7,311 nt of DNA from an uncultured beta proteobacterium (GCA_903840825.1 CAIMHL010000555.1:1-7311); one strand, 5' to 3'. Shown: positions 1-6,547, counted from the first letter of the stretch. The notes: generated from the letters alone by a model not told the origin. A program made the numbers and translations.

Positions 1-896
1 CCTTGCTTGCCAAACTCGTCGTTGTGTGAGCCTTTGGCCAGTTTTTTCTCGGTGGCGTAGCTCAAAAATGTCGGTATCTCGGTGCCCCCTGCAGGTATGC
101 AGCCAAAAGGTGCGCCGATGGCGGTGCCGCGCAGCCAGGCGGGAAAGGAGCGGCGCCAGTCAGAGCGGGTCATGGTGACGCGGCTCATGCGGTTTTGAGA
201 CTCGTCAACCCGGCCCTCAAACAGTACGGCATGCAAGGCCTCGGCCACGGCAAACAAGCCCACGGCCACCAGCACAATCTCCACCCCATCGAGCAACTCC
301 GGCACACCACCGGTGTAGCGCGCCTGGCCGGTGATCTGGTCCATGCCCACCAAACCAGCCGCCAAACCAACAAACAAGGCGGTCAGGCCGCGCACCGTGC
401 TTTGCCCCAGCACCGCGCTGACCGTGGTGAAAGCCAACAGCATCAGCATGAAATACTCAGGTGGCCCCAGCTTGACGGCAAATTCCGCCACCACCGGCGC
501 AAACAGCGTGACCAGCACCGTGGCTATAGTGCCCGCCACAAAAGAGCCTATGGCCGAGGTGGCCAGCGCAGCACCGGCGCGGCCACTTTTAGCCATTTTG
601 TTGCCTTCCATGGCGGTCACCATGCTGGCGGTCTCGCCCGGCGTGTTGAGCAAAATGGAGGTGGTGGAGCCGCCGTACATGGCGCCGTAGTAAATGCCGG
701 CAAAGAAAATCATCGAGGCCGTGGCCTCAACCTTGGCCGTGATCGGCAGCAGCATGGCCACCGCTGTGGCCGGGCCAATGCCGGGCAACACGCCCACGGC
801 CGTGCCCAAAGCACAGCCCACAAAGGCCCACAGCAAATTAACCGGCGTGCCCGCCGTGGCAAAGCCTTGCAGCAATTGCGTCCAAATATCCATCAT
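1..896 (-). CDS. tctA: TctA-family large membrane subunit of tripartite tricarboxylate transporter (3' end missing)
   Basis: This is the large, roughly 12-helix membrane subunit of a TTT carboxylate uptake system in the inner membrane, normally about 500 residues. Only the first 298 codons lie in the window; the reading frame stays open to the left edge. Visible hallmarks are the first signature GVLPGIGPATAVAMLLP at residues 35-51, GIYYGAMYGGSTTSILLNTP at 67-86, and the second, symmetry-related signature GCIPAGGTEIPTFLSY at 265-280 followed by EKKLAKG. Long hydrophobic stretches fill the gaps (about 21-50, 110-140, 150-182, 205-225). The start is ATG at 896-894, immediately followed by a second ATG. 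It shares one base with the tctB stop (TAATG), which points to translational coupling. A loose GGGTGG lies upstream inside the tctB end. Family assignment is very secure; the substrate cannot be read from sequence. Confidence 0.96.
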   Translation of the reverse strand, partial: MMDIWTQLLQGFATAGTPVNLLWAFVGCALGTAVGVLPGIGPATAVAMLLPITAKVEATASMIFFAGIYYGAMYGGSTTSILLNTPGETASMVTAMEGNKMAKSGRAGAALATSAIGSFVAGTIATVLVTLFAPVVAEFAVKLGPPEYFMLMLLAFTTVSAVLGQSTVRGLTALFVGLAAGLVGMDQITGQARYTGGVPELLDGVEIVLVAVGLFAVAEALHAVLFEGRVDESQNRMSRVTMTRSDWRRSFPAWLRGTAIGAPFGCIPAGGTEIPTFLSYATEKKLAKGSHNDEFGKQ

Positions 897-1414
897 TACA
901 GCCACCCGCTTTGTGTCAGGCCTGGCAAATTAATGGCCAGAAATTGCGTAAACATCCAATACACCGGCGCTGCGATCAGCAAGCCGGTGATCAGGTCGGT
1001 GACCCATGATTTAAAGCCTGCGGGTGTTTGCCCCTGCGCCATGCGCAGCCCACGGGAGGCCATCACAAAGCACAAGGTACAGCTAAAAATAAAACCGATG
1101 GTGGTAATCAAGGCGGCATTGGCCAGCAGGCCCGCCGACATCCAGACAAAGCCGGGCCAATAGGGCTGCACACCCGAGGCCTCCTCCATGTGCCGAAAAC
1201 CACCCTGGCGGGCGTGGTGGAGCATGGTCAGCCCGCACAACAGCAAGGCGATTGAGACCACCCAAGGTAGAAAATTGGGGCCAACCCCGGCATAACCGGC
1301 ATCAGACGGAATAGTGAGTGCGCCAAGCCCTAAGCCCAAAGCAAGCAAAAGCACGCCCAAACCAACCGCGGTTTGGAGATGCAGGGACGAAGAGGGCGGC
1401 AGGTGTGGGCGCAT
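896..1414 (-). CDS. tctB: TctB-family small membrane subunit of tripartite tricarboxylate transporter
   Basis: This is the small, poorly conserved membrane subunit that partners TctA. The 172-residue product (numbered from the ATG) has hydrophobic segments near residues 14-36, 47-66, 88-120 (long enough for two helices) and 139-158. The TctB-typical motif YAGVGPNFLPWVV follows the first helix at about 41-53. An in-frame TTG at 1420-1418 would add two residues, but GAGTGAG (1429-1423) lies 8 bases from the ATG at 1414-1412 and only 2 bases from the TTG, so ATG is preferred. The gene lies between tctC (93-base gap with a strong stem-loop) and tctA (1-base overlap), the canonical C-B-A order. 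Assignment by motif, size and context is strong. Confidence 0.93.
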   Translation of the reverse strand: MRPHLPPSSSLHLQTAVGLGVLLLALGLGLGALTIPSDAGYAGVGPNFLPWVVSIALLLCGLTMLHHARQGGFRHMEEASGVQPYWPGFVWMSAGLLANAALITTIGFIFSCTLCFVMASRGLRMAQGQTPAGFKSWVTDLITGLLIAAPVYWMFTQFLAINLPGLTQSGWL

Positions 1415-1422
1415 GGGCAAAT

Positions 1423-1429
1423 CTCACTC
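1423..1429 (-). promoter_or_regulatory. Ribosome binding site of tctB (start-deciding)
   Basis: On the minus strand this reads GAGTGAG. Eight bases separate it from ATG 1414-1412, a good spacing. The in-frame TTG at 1420-1418 is only two bases away and therefore unlikely to be used. Confidence 0.5.
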
Positions 1430-1452
1430 AATAAACAAAAGGCCATCGTCAA

Positions 1453-1489
1453 AACGCCGATGTGGTGCCCAGGGGCAAACATCGGCGTT
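1453..1489 (-). promoter_or_regulatory. Large stem-loop between tctC and tctB (attenuator or mRNA-stabilising hairpin)
   Basis: AACGCCGATGT (1453-1463) and ACATCGGCGTT (1479-1489) are perfect 11-base inverted repeats. Inside them TGCC (1466-1469) and GGCA (1474-1477) form a second stem around a 4-base CAGG loop, so the whole 37 bases fold into one long hairpin with a small bulge. In the transcribed (minus) direction the outer stem ends in GGCGTT and continues into TT then G, a run of only four U, too short for an efficient terminator. The position, 18 bases after the tctC stop, fits partial termination or 3'-end protection that would give more binding protein than membrane subunits. The hairpin is directly visible; the function is inferred. 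Confidence 0.65.
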
Positions 1490-1507
1490 GGCAGATCAGG
1501 GGCTGGC

Positions 1508-2467
1508 TTAGATCATGCCGCTCTTGACCATGGTGGCGCGCAGGGAGGCGAAGTCGTCATCGACAAACTTTTCGAACTCGGCGCCACTCAAGACAGCGGG
1601 TGTCCAGTTGTTTTTTTCCAGGGCTTCTGCCCAGGCTTTGGTTTTAACCGCTTTGAGCAGCATGTCCGTCAAGGCCTTGCGCTGGGCGGGCGTGATGCCA
1701 GGCGCGCCATAAACACCGCGCCAGTTGCCAATTTCCACGTTGATGCCCTGCTCTTTGAGCGTGGGGATGTTGACGCCCTTCAGGCGCGTGCCTGAGGTCA
1801 CGGCCAGCGCCTTCATCTTGCCTGCGGTGATGTATTCGGCAAACTCGCTGTAACCGCTGCCACCAATGGTGACGTTGCCACCCAAAATGGCGGCTGTCGC
1901 CTCGCCGCCGCCCCGAAAAGCCACGTAGTTGATCTTGGAGGCATCGACACCCGCTTCACGGGCAATCATGGCCGCAGCAATGTGCTCTGTAGAGCCGCGC
2001 GAACCGCCGCCCCACTTGACGCTGCCAGGGTCTTTTTTAAGTTGCTCAATCACTTCTTTCATGGATTTGAAAGGTGAGTTGGCAGGCAACACAAACACGT
2101 TGTACTCACTGGTGAGGCGTGCCAGCGGTGTGACGGTACTCAAATTGACCGCTGGTTTGCCGGTGATGATGCCGCCCAACATGACAGCGCCCATGACCAT
2201 CATGGCGTTGGGATCGCCCTTGCTGCTGTTGACAAACTGGGCCAAGCCCAATGCACCAGCAGCGCCGCCCTTGTTGTCATAAATGACGGTGTCAGCGGCT
2301 TTGGCCTCCAACAAGGCTTTGCCTAAAGCGCGGCCGGTGCCGTCCCAACCGCCACCGGGGTTGGCCGGAATCATCATCTTGAGGCTGGTAGCCGCCAGAG
2401 CGGACATAGGCAGGCTGGCAGAGGCGGCCAGTGCGGCCATGGATTTCAGAAAAGTAGCGCGACGCAT
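1508..2467 (-). CDS. tctC: TctC-family periplasmic substrate-binding protein
   Basis: This is the exported solute receptor of the TTT system, 319 residues, the usual size of the Bug/TctC family. A signal peptide opens it: MRRATFLKS, a hydrophobic stretch to about residue 24, and a signal-peptidase site ALA-A after residue 25. The twin arginine followed two residues later by FLK resembles, but does not exactly match, a Tat motif. Binding-fold signatures include PANPGGGWDGTGR (34-46), GGAAGALGLAQFVN (67-80), GGGSRGSTEH (153-162) and FRGGGEATAAILGG (184-197). The NPGGGWD form is more typical of tricarboxylate-type TctC than of generic Bug proteins (family knowledge). Start: AAGGAG lies 7 bases before this ATG; an adjacent ATG at 2470-2468 (spacing 4) would add one Met. 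A frame extension to 2611 lacks an exported N-terminus and is treated as leader. The substrate, citrate or another carboxylate, is not determined. Confidence 0.95.
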   Translation of the reverse strand: MRRATFLKSMAALAASASLPMSALAATSLKMMIPANPGGGWDGTGRALGKALLEAKAADTVIYDNKGGAAGALGLAQFVNSSKGDPNAMMVMGAVMLGGIITGKPAVNLSTVTPLARLTSEYNVFVLPANSPFKSMKEVIEQLKKDPGSVKWGGGSRGSTEHIAAAMIAREAGVDASKINYVAFRGGGEATAAILGGNVTIGGSGYSEFAEYITAGKMKALAVTSGTRLKGVNIPTLKEQGINVEIGNWRGVYGAPGITPAQRKALTDMLLKAVKTKAWAEALEKNNWTPAVLSGAEFEKFVDDDFASLRATMVKSGMI

Positions 2468-2474
2468 CATCAAT

Positions 2475-2480
2475 CTCCTT
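2475..2480 (-). promoter_or_regulatory. Ribosome binding site of tctC (start-deciding)
   Basis: Minus-strand AAGGAG, a near-perfect Shine-Dalgarno sequence, sits 4 bases before the first and 7 bases before the second of two adjacent ATG codons. It fixes the start at the signal peptide rather than at the upstream in-frame ATG at 2611. Confidence 0.8.
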
Positions 2481-2589
2481 ATTGGTTGGAAAACACGTTG
2501 ATATTGACCGGGCAAACTGTCAAACGGCTGTCCGGGCCGGGCTTTTTTGCCTAGGGAAAGTACGCATTTGCGCCACGCTTGGGTTGATC

Positions 2590-2627
2590 TGTTAAAACAC
2601 TCGGTATTCATTTTTTGCGTTTTAACA
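2590..2627. repeat. 9-base inverted repeat, candidate operator in the divergent promoter
   Basis: TGTTAAAAC (2590-2598) and GTTTTAACA (2619-2627) are perfect reverse complements separated by 20 bases. The arm spacing (29 bases start to start, nearly three helical turns) puts both arms on a similar DNA face. They flank the candidate tctC -10 element. It could be a binding site for the TctD-like regulator or another dimeric factor. The repeat is seen directly; the role is inferred. Confidence 0.4.
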
Positions 2628-2632
2628 AGTCA

Positions 2633-3841
2633 ATGCCTAATTCCTCCCCTGTTTCCGCCCTGCCAAGCACAGCCCAAACCATTAACTGGACCGAGGCAGA
2701 CCTGCCTTGCTCGGCCCTTTGGCGCTCTGAGCGTGGCGCTCCGCCGCCCAAAAAAGTGATGTTGGCGGACGACACCACCAACGCCGACACGGCCTACCGA
2801 TTGGCCTGCGAAGGCACCTCCCTTTTGTGGCGTGGCGACTTTCAAAATGCCAAGCAGCTGCTTAAAGCCCTGGCCCGACGCGCTGACCAGGTGCCGGCCC
2901 GCAAGCGCAAGAAAGCCTCGCAAGAAGTATCTCTGGCCGATGCCTTTCACCTGCACCGCTTATCTCAATCACAACGCGCCCGCATGTTGGGCCAATTGCT
3001 GATTCCCTTTAACGCCGACTACAGCATTCCCCTGCGCCGCGCCCCCGATGCTAAGGTGGCCTGCTCGGAGGCCTGGGGAACTGCGGATGAATCACAAGGC
3101 AACTCGGTGGCTTCGCTGCGCGAGTTGCTGGGCATCACCAGCGCGCATGAGTGGCGCCGCGTGGGCGTGGAGATTCCTGCACTGGGTGAGCCACCGCACA
3201 ACCGCATTCACCCGCACTACGGCGTGTTCTCGCCCGTGCGGGGCGAGTACATCCATTTGGTAGCTACCGTTCACTTGCCCAAAAAATTGGCCGGACAAAC
3301 TTCCTTGCTGGTGTTTGACATCGGCACCGGCACGGGCGTGCTCTCAGCCGTGCTGGTGCGCCGAGGCGTTGACCAAGTGGTCGCCACCGACCAGGACCCC
3401 CGTGCCATAGCCTGCGCCAAAGACAACCTGGAGCGCCTAGGCATGAAAGACAAAGTGCAGGTGGTGCAAGCCAACTTGTTCCCTGAGGGCCGCGCCGCCC
3501 TCATTGTGTGCAACCCGCCTTGGCTGCCCGCGCGCCCCAGCTCGCCGCTGGAACACTCGGTGTATGACGAAGGCGGCCGTATGCTCTCCGGCTTTCTGAA
3601 AGGCCTGACCTCGCACCTGGTGCCCAAAGGCGAAGGCTGGCTGATTTTGTCCAACCTAGCTGAGCACCTGGGCCTGCGCACCCGCGAAGAACTGCTGGCC
3701 GCCTTTGAGGCCAATGGCCTCAAAGTGGTGAGCCGCATCGACGCCAAACCCCTGCACCCCAAAACTGCCGACACCACCGACGCCTTGCACGACGCCCGAG
3801 CCAAAGAAGTGACCTCACTGTGGCGCCTGGCTGCCATTTAA
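2633..3841 (+). CDS. Class I SAM-dependent methyltransferase (NPPW type)
   Basis: A predicted cytoplasmic methyltransferase of 402 residues. The catalytic half starts around residue 195 with HPHYGVFSPVRGEY, then motif I VFDIGTGTG (227-235) for SAM binding, the acidic-loop strand VVATDQDP (249-256) and the catalytic NPPW (294-297). An NPP(Y/F/W) motif is typical of enzymes methylating exocyclic or amide nitrogens (adenine, guanine, glutamine), as in HemK/PrmC, RlmG and RsmC relatives, so an RNA or protein target is plausible but not shown. The N-terminal ~190 residues are hydrophilic with a basic KRKK patch near 91-94 and match no domain I can name. Start: ATG 2633 is chosen; TTG 2615 in frame would add six residues; neither has a clear ribosome site. 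DUF1993 follows after 19 bases, suggesting co-transcription. Confidence 0.82.
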   Translation: MPNSSPVSALPSTAQTINWTEADLPCSALWRSERGAPPPKKVMLADDTTNADTAYRLACEGTSLLWRGDFQNAKQLLKALARRADQVPARKRKKASQEVSLADAFHLHRLSQSQRARMLGQLLIPFNADYSIPLRRAPDAKVACSEAWGTADESQGNSVASLRELLGITSAHEWRRVGVEIPALGEPPHNRIHPHYGVFSPVRGEYIHLVATVHLPKKLAGQTSLLVFDIGTGTGVLSAVLVRRGVDQVVATDQDPRAIACAKDNLERLGMKDKVQVVQANLFPEGRAALIVCNPPWLPARPSSPLEHSVYDEGGRMLSGFLKGLTSHLVPKGEGWLILSNLAEHLGLRTREELLAAFEANGLKVVSRIDAKPLHPKTADTTDALHDARAKEVTSLWRLAAI

Positions 3842-3860
3842 TCTTTTCAGCACAAAAATC

Positions 3861-4370
3861 ATGACCAACGCTATCTACACCGCCTCCCTCCCCGTCTTCA
3901 AGCAAATGCTGGGCGGCCTCAAAACCGTGCTGAGCAAAGCCGAAGCGCACACGGTTGATAAGAAGATTGACCCCAACGCCCTGCTGCAAGCGCGCTTGTT
4001 CCCTGACATGTTCCCCCTTTTGCGCCAAGTGCAAGTGGCCAGCGACTTCGCCAAAAGCGTCTCAGCCCGCCTGGCCGGTGTTGAGGTGCCCAAGCTGGCC
4101 GACGACGAGCAAAGTTTTGCCGACCTGCAAGCCCGCCTAGACACCGTGCTGGCCTTTATGGATTCCCTGGACATGGCGCTGTTTGAAGACGCCGCCACCC
4201 GCGAGATCGTGACCCAGGCTGGCACGCCCAAAGAAAAACGCTTCTCCGGCCAGTCTTACGTGCTCAATTACGGCCTGCCGCACTTCTTTTTTCACACCAC
4301 CACCGCCTATGTCATCCTGCGCCACAACGGCGTCGAAGTGGGCAAAAAGGACTACATCGGTAGCTACTAA
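3861..4370 (+). CDS. DUF1993 family protein
   Basis: A soluble protein of 169 residues covering the whole DUF1993 family length, with no signal peptide or membrane segment. Recognisable conserved blocks are KAEAHTVDKKIDPNALLQAR (26-45), LFPDMFPLLRQVQVASDFAK (46-65), ARLAGVEVP and, at the C-terminus, YGLPHFFFHTTTAYVILRHN followed by GVEVGKKDYIG. The family is predicted helical, with a possible distant relation to DinB/YfiT-type four-helix bundles; the conserved histidines near the C-terminus would fit a metal or small-ligand site, but no activity is established. No Shine-Dalgarno sequence stands out before the ATG; the gene lies 19 bases after the methyltransferase stop, so it is probably on the same transcript. 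Family call is confident; the function is unknown. Confidence 0.88.
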   Translation: MTNAIYTASLPVFKQMLGGLKTVLSKAEAHTVDKKIDPNALLQARLFPDMFPLLRQVQVASDFAKSVSARLAGVEVPKLADDEQSFADLQARLDTVLAFMDSLDMALFEDAATREIVTQAGTPKEKRFSGQSYVLNYGLPHFFFHTTTAYVILRHNGVEVGKKDYIGSY

Positions 4371-4415
4371 GCGCCCCAAGGCGGGGCCAGAGCCCCTCCC
4401 CTCCATAAGGGTCTC

Positions 4416-4423
4416 GTCCGGAC
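4416..4423. repeat. GTCCGGAC palindrome just upstream of tctD
   Basis: A perfect 8-base palindrome 7 bases before the tctD ATG, between a distant AAGGG (4407-4411) and the start codon. GTCCGG also occurs in the tctC upstream region at 2530-2535. It might be a half-site or operator, but such short GC palindromes arise by chance in this genome. No other signal was found in the 60-base gap after the DUF1993 gene. Confidence 0.2.
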
Positions 4424-4430
4424 AATTTTC

Positions 4431-5117
4431 ATGAAACTACTGCTGGTTGAAGACGACGTTGCCTTGAACACCTCGCTCTGCCGGGTCTTCGCCCGCTTGG
4501 ACTGGGCGGTTGAGGTGTGCGAAGACGGCCGAAGTGCCCTTCGGCAGTGGCGGGCTCTACAGCCCGATGTGGTGTTGCTGGATTTAAGCCTGCCTGGACG
4601 CGATGGCCTGCACATCCTGCGCCAAGCCCGCGAAGAAGGCCTGCGCACACCGGTCTTGATCCTGACGGCGCGCGGCACCGTAGGCGACCGGGTGCAGGGG
4701 CTCAACGCCGGCGCCGACGATTACCTGCCCAAGCCCTTTGACCTGGACGAGTTAGAGGCCCGGATACGCGCTCTGCACCGACGTCCTGCGGAAAATAGCG
4801 CCGAATCAGCCTCTAGACCAATAGAGACGTGCTTAATAAGCTACGATAAAAATAGCAACTCGATTTACCATTTGGGTGAACTGCTGGTGCTCACCCCCCG
4901 CGAACTGGCTTTTTTGAAAGCCCTGCTGGTGCGCCCCGGCCATGCCGTGAGCAAAGAACGCCTCTTTGAACTGGTGTTTCCGGGTGAAGTGGCGGTGCAA
5001 TATGAAGCGGTGGAAGTGGTGGCCTACCGCTTGCGCAAAAAACTCAGCGCCACCGGGACTACTTTGATGACGCTGCGGGGTTTGGGCTATTTACTCAAAA
5101 TCCCCGACCCGCTATGA
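4431..5117 (+). CDS. tctD: TctD-like OmpR/PhoB-family response regulator
   Basis: Cytoplasmic transcription regulator of 228 residues. Receiver domain, residues 1-115: acidic pair D8/D9, phospho-acceptor D51 in LLDLSLPG, T79 in LILTA and K101 in LPKPF are all present. The winged-helix DNA-binding domain, about 145-225, carries LTPRELAFLKALLVRPG, VSKERLFE, VVAYRLRKKL and the terminal hairpin LRGLGYLL typical of the TctD/QseB branch. The linker, codons 121-144, is unusual: AT-rich, with AGA, two ATA, TTA and repeated AAT-AGC codons, unlike the GC-rich surroundings (see the separate repeat entry). The start MKLLLVEDD is the normal family start. The stop overlaps the kinase ATG (ATGA), so the two are translationally coupled. 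It probably activates the tctCBA operon 2 kb away on the other strand; this is inferred from family and locus. Confidence 0.93.
   Translation: MKLLLVEDDVALNTSLCRVFARLDWAVEVCEDGRSALRQWRALQPDVVLLDLSLPGRDGLHILRQAREEGLRTPVLILTARGTVGDRVQGLNAGADDYLPKPFDLDELEARIRALHRRPAENSAESASRPIETCLISYDKNSNSIYHLGELLVLTPRELAFLKALLVRPGHAVSKERLFELVFPGEVAVQYEAVEVVAYRLRKKLSATGTTLMTLRGLGYLLKIPDPL
4791..4859. repeat. AT-rich palindrome-dense repeat-like insert inside the tctD linker
   Basis: About 69 bases differ sharply in composition from the flanking coding sequence. They contain the inverted pairs CTCTA/TAGAG (4811-4815, 4822-4826), GCTTA-A-TAAGC (4831-4841) and GCTA/TAGC (4840-4843, 4853-4856), plus a direct repeat AAAATAGC at 4792-4799 and 4849-4856. 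The two copies are 57 bases apart, exactly 19 codons. The pattern (GCCTCTAG...AATAAGC...ATAGCAA) resembles short interspersed repeats I recall from Comamonadaceae intergenic regions; this was not verified by search. It is read through in frame. Caution: the downstream residues SYDKNSNSIYHLGE fit the expected first strands of the winged-helix domain, so the 3' edge may be native. Confidence 0.5.
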
Positions 5118-6547
5118 CGCCAGACCTGCCTTTGGCCAAACAAGCCTGGTCCTTGCGCCGCACCCTGCTGCTGGGCATTTTGTTGCCCATCGGGGTGTTC
5201 ATTGTGTTGGACACCGCCAGCCTTTACCGCCAGGCTTTGGGCGCGGTCAACACCGCTTATGACCGCACCCTGCTGGCCTCGGCCAAATCGATTGGCGAAC
5301 ACATTGGCGCTGATGGTGAAGGCGACCAGGCCACCTTACGCGCCAACGTGCCCTATGCTGCGCTGGAAACTTTTGAGGCCGACAACCGCAGCCGCATGTT
5401 CTACCGCATCACCAGCACGCACGGCGATTTGATTGACGGTTTTGAAGACTTGCCTGAATGGCATGGCCGCCTGCCTGACCTGGGCCCCTACGCGGCGCTG
5501 GTCGATTTTTATGACGACACTTTCCGTGGCGACCCGGTGCGCGTGGCGGTGCTGTTACAGCCGGTGGCCATGAACAAGGCGCGCGTCATGGCCGTGGTGC
5601 AAGTGGCTGAGACTTTGGAGCTGCGGCGCACCTTGGCACGCCAAATTTTGATCGACACCTTGTGGCGTCAACTCGCGCTGGTCTGCGTCATTACCCTGGT
5701 GGTGGTGGCGGTGGTGCAACGCGCTACACGCCCGGTACGCCGCTTAAGTGCCCAATTGGAGGCTAGAACCGAGGATGATTTAACGCCCCTCACCTCACAC
5801 CAAGCCCCCGCTGAGCTGGTGCCGCTCTTAGAGGCGACCAACCACCTCATGGGCCGCTTGCAGCATTTACTCGCCAACCAAAAACGCTTTGTACGCGATG
5901 CAGCCCACCAACTGCGAACGCCCTTGGCGGTGTTGAAAGTTCAGGTCCAGTCGGCCTTGCGTGGCGATGTTGAGCCCACCCAGGCTTTGCAAGAAATCAG
6001 CGGCACCGTGAACCGCGCCACCGTGCTGGCCAACCAGATGCTCAGTCTGGCCAAAGTCGCCCAACTGGTGCAACAAGCTGCGCCCAGCCCGGTGGACTGG
6101 GCCGTGATTCTGCGGGAGGTGGCACTGGATGTGTCGCCCCTGATCGCGGCCAAAAACCTTGATTTTGAAATCAGCACCCACCCGGCACCCATCACCACCC
6201 ACGACTGGATGCTGCGCGAACTCTCACGCAACCTGCTGCACAACGCCACTCAATACACCCTTGAGGCGGGCGCGCTCAAGGTGACACTGCAGGCAGACGC
6301 GCAGCAAGTCACCCTGCTTATCAGCGACAGCGGGCCAGGCATCTCGAATGATTTGCGCCAGCGCTTGTTTCAGCCCTTTTCAGCGGGAGCAGCGCGTTCG
6401 GGCTCCGGCTTGGGCTTGGCTATTTGTCTTGAAATTGTGCAGGCCTTGCAGGGCAGCATCAGCCTTGACAACCGGTTTGAAGAGGGCCACCTCACCGGGC
6501 TGGACGCCACCGTGCGTTTGCCCCTTGAATTGACGCCGCACCATTAG
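5114..6547 (+). CDS. tctE: TctE-like sensor histidine kinase
   Basis: Inner-membrane sensor kinase of 477 residues, partner of the preceding regulator. Transmembrane helix 1 is about residues 15-34 and helix 2 about 183-203, enclosing a periplasmic 2CSK_N-type sensor region that begins with YRQALGAVNTAYDRTLLASA (38-57). A HAMP-like linker follows (204-245). The dimerisation domain holds the H-box FVRDAAHQLRTPLA with phospho-acceptor H265. The ATPase domain has the N-box LRELSRNLLHNATQY (367-381, N373 and N377), G1 DSGPGI (405-410), F-box LFQPF (418-422) and G2 SGSGLGLAI (429-437), so all catalytic boxes are intact. The ATG overlaps the tctD stop by four bases. The ligand is unknown; the family senses carboxylates or their loaded TctC-type proteins. 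QseC is the nearest alternative label, but the sensor type and locus favour TctE. Confidence 0.92.
   Translation: MTPDLPLAKQAWSLRRTLLLGILLPIGVFIVLDTASLYRQALGAVNTAYDRTLLASAKSIGEHIGADGEGDQATLRANVPYAALETFEADNRSRMFYRITSTHGDLIDGFEDLPEWHGRLPDLGPYAALVDFYDDTFRGDPVRVAVLLQPVAMNKARVMAVVQVAETLELRRTLARQILIDTLWRQLALVCVITLVVVAVVQRATRPVRRLSAQLEARTEDDLTPLTSHQAPAELVPLLEATNHLMGRLQHLLANQKRFVRDAAHQLRTPLAVLKVQVQSALRGDVEPTQALQEISGTVNRATVLANQMLSLAKVAQLVQQAAPSPVDWAVILREVALDVSPLIAAKNLDFEISTHPAPITTHDWMLRELSRNLLHNATQYTLEAGALKVTLQADAQQVTLLISDSGPGISNDLRQRLFQPFSAGAARSGSGLGLAICLEIVQALQGSISLDNRFEEGHLTGLDATVRLPLELTPHH

Larger units (their letters stand above)
2471..2632. promoter_or_regulatory. Divergent intergenic region between tctC and the methyltransferase gene
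   Basis: This 162-base AT-richer spacer must hold the tctC promoter and probably one for the methyltransferase. A 9-base perfect inverted repeat is listed separately. For tctC, TTGACT (2633-2628, overlapping the methyltransferase ATG) is followed 17 bases later by TGAATA (2610-2605), a good -35 but poor -10. A second minus-strand TTGACA occurs near 2516-2521 without a convincing -10. There are also two imperfect tandem copies of CAAAC-n-TGTC (2513-2521 and 2521-2532) and the short palindrome CGCA-TT-TGCG near 2563-2572. If the tctC start near 2598 is right, its leader is about 130 bases. The layout is visible; the promoter calls are weak. Confidence 0.45.

Noticed and set aside
195..1163. Long plus-strand reading frame of 322 codons, and similar ones at 331-690 and 694-933
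   Set aside because: Antisense to the clear tctA and tctB genes; the translations are low-complexity His/Gly/Arg/Gln- or Ala-rich shadows of GC-rich codons, with no domain.
2531..2550. GC-rich run followed by six T (2543-2548) resembling a plus-strand terminator
   Set aside because: There is no proper inverted repeat before the T run, and no plus-strand gene upstream within the window to terminate.
2468..2611. 47-codon N-terminal extension of tctC starting at the ATG at 2611
   Set aside because: It would bury the signal peptide, has no ribosome site, and the strong AAGGAG lies just before the internal ATGs; treated as leader sequence.
3259..3268. Perfect 10-base palindrome GGTAGCTACC
   Set aside because: Lies inside the methyltransferase coding frame encoding ordinary residues, with no second copy in the window.
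4373..4387. GCCCC-AAGGC-GGGGC stem after the DUF1993 gene
   Set aside because: Only a 5-base stem with no U-tract; not convincing as a terminator in GC-rich DNA.
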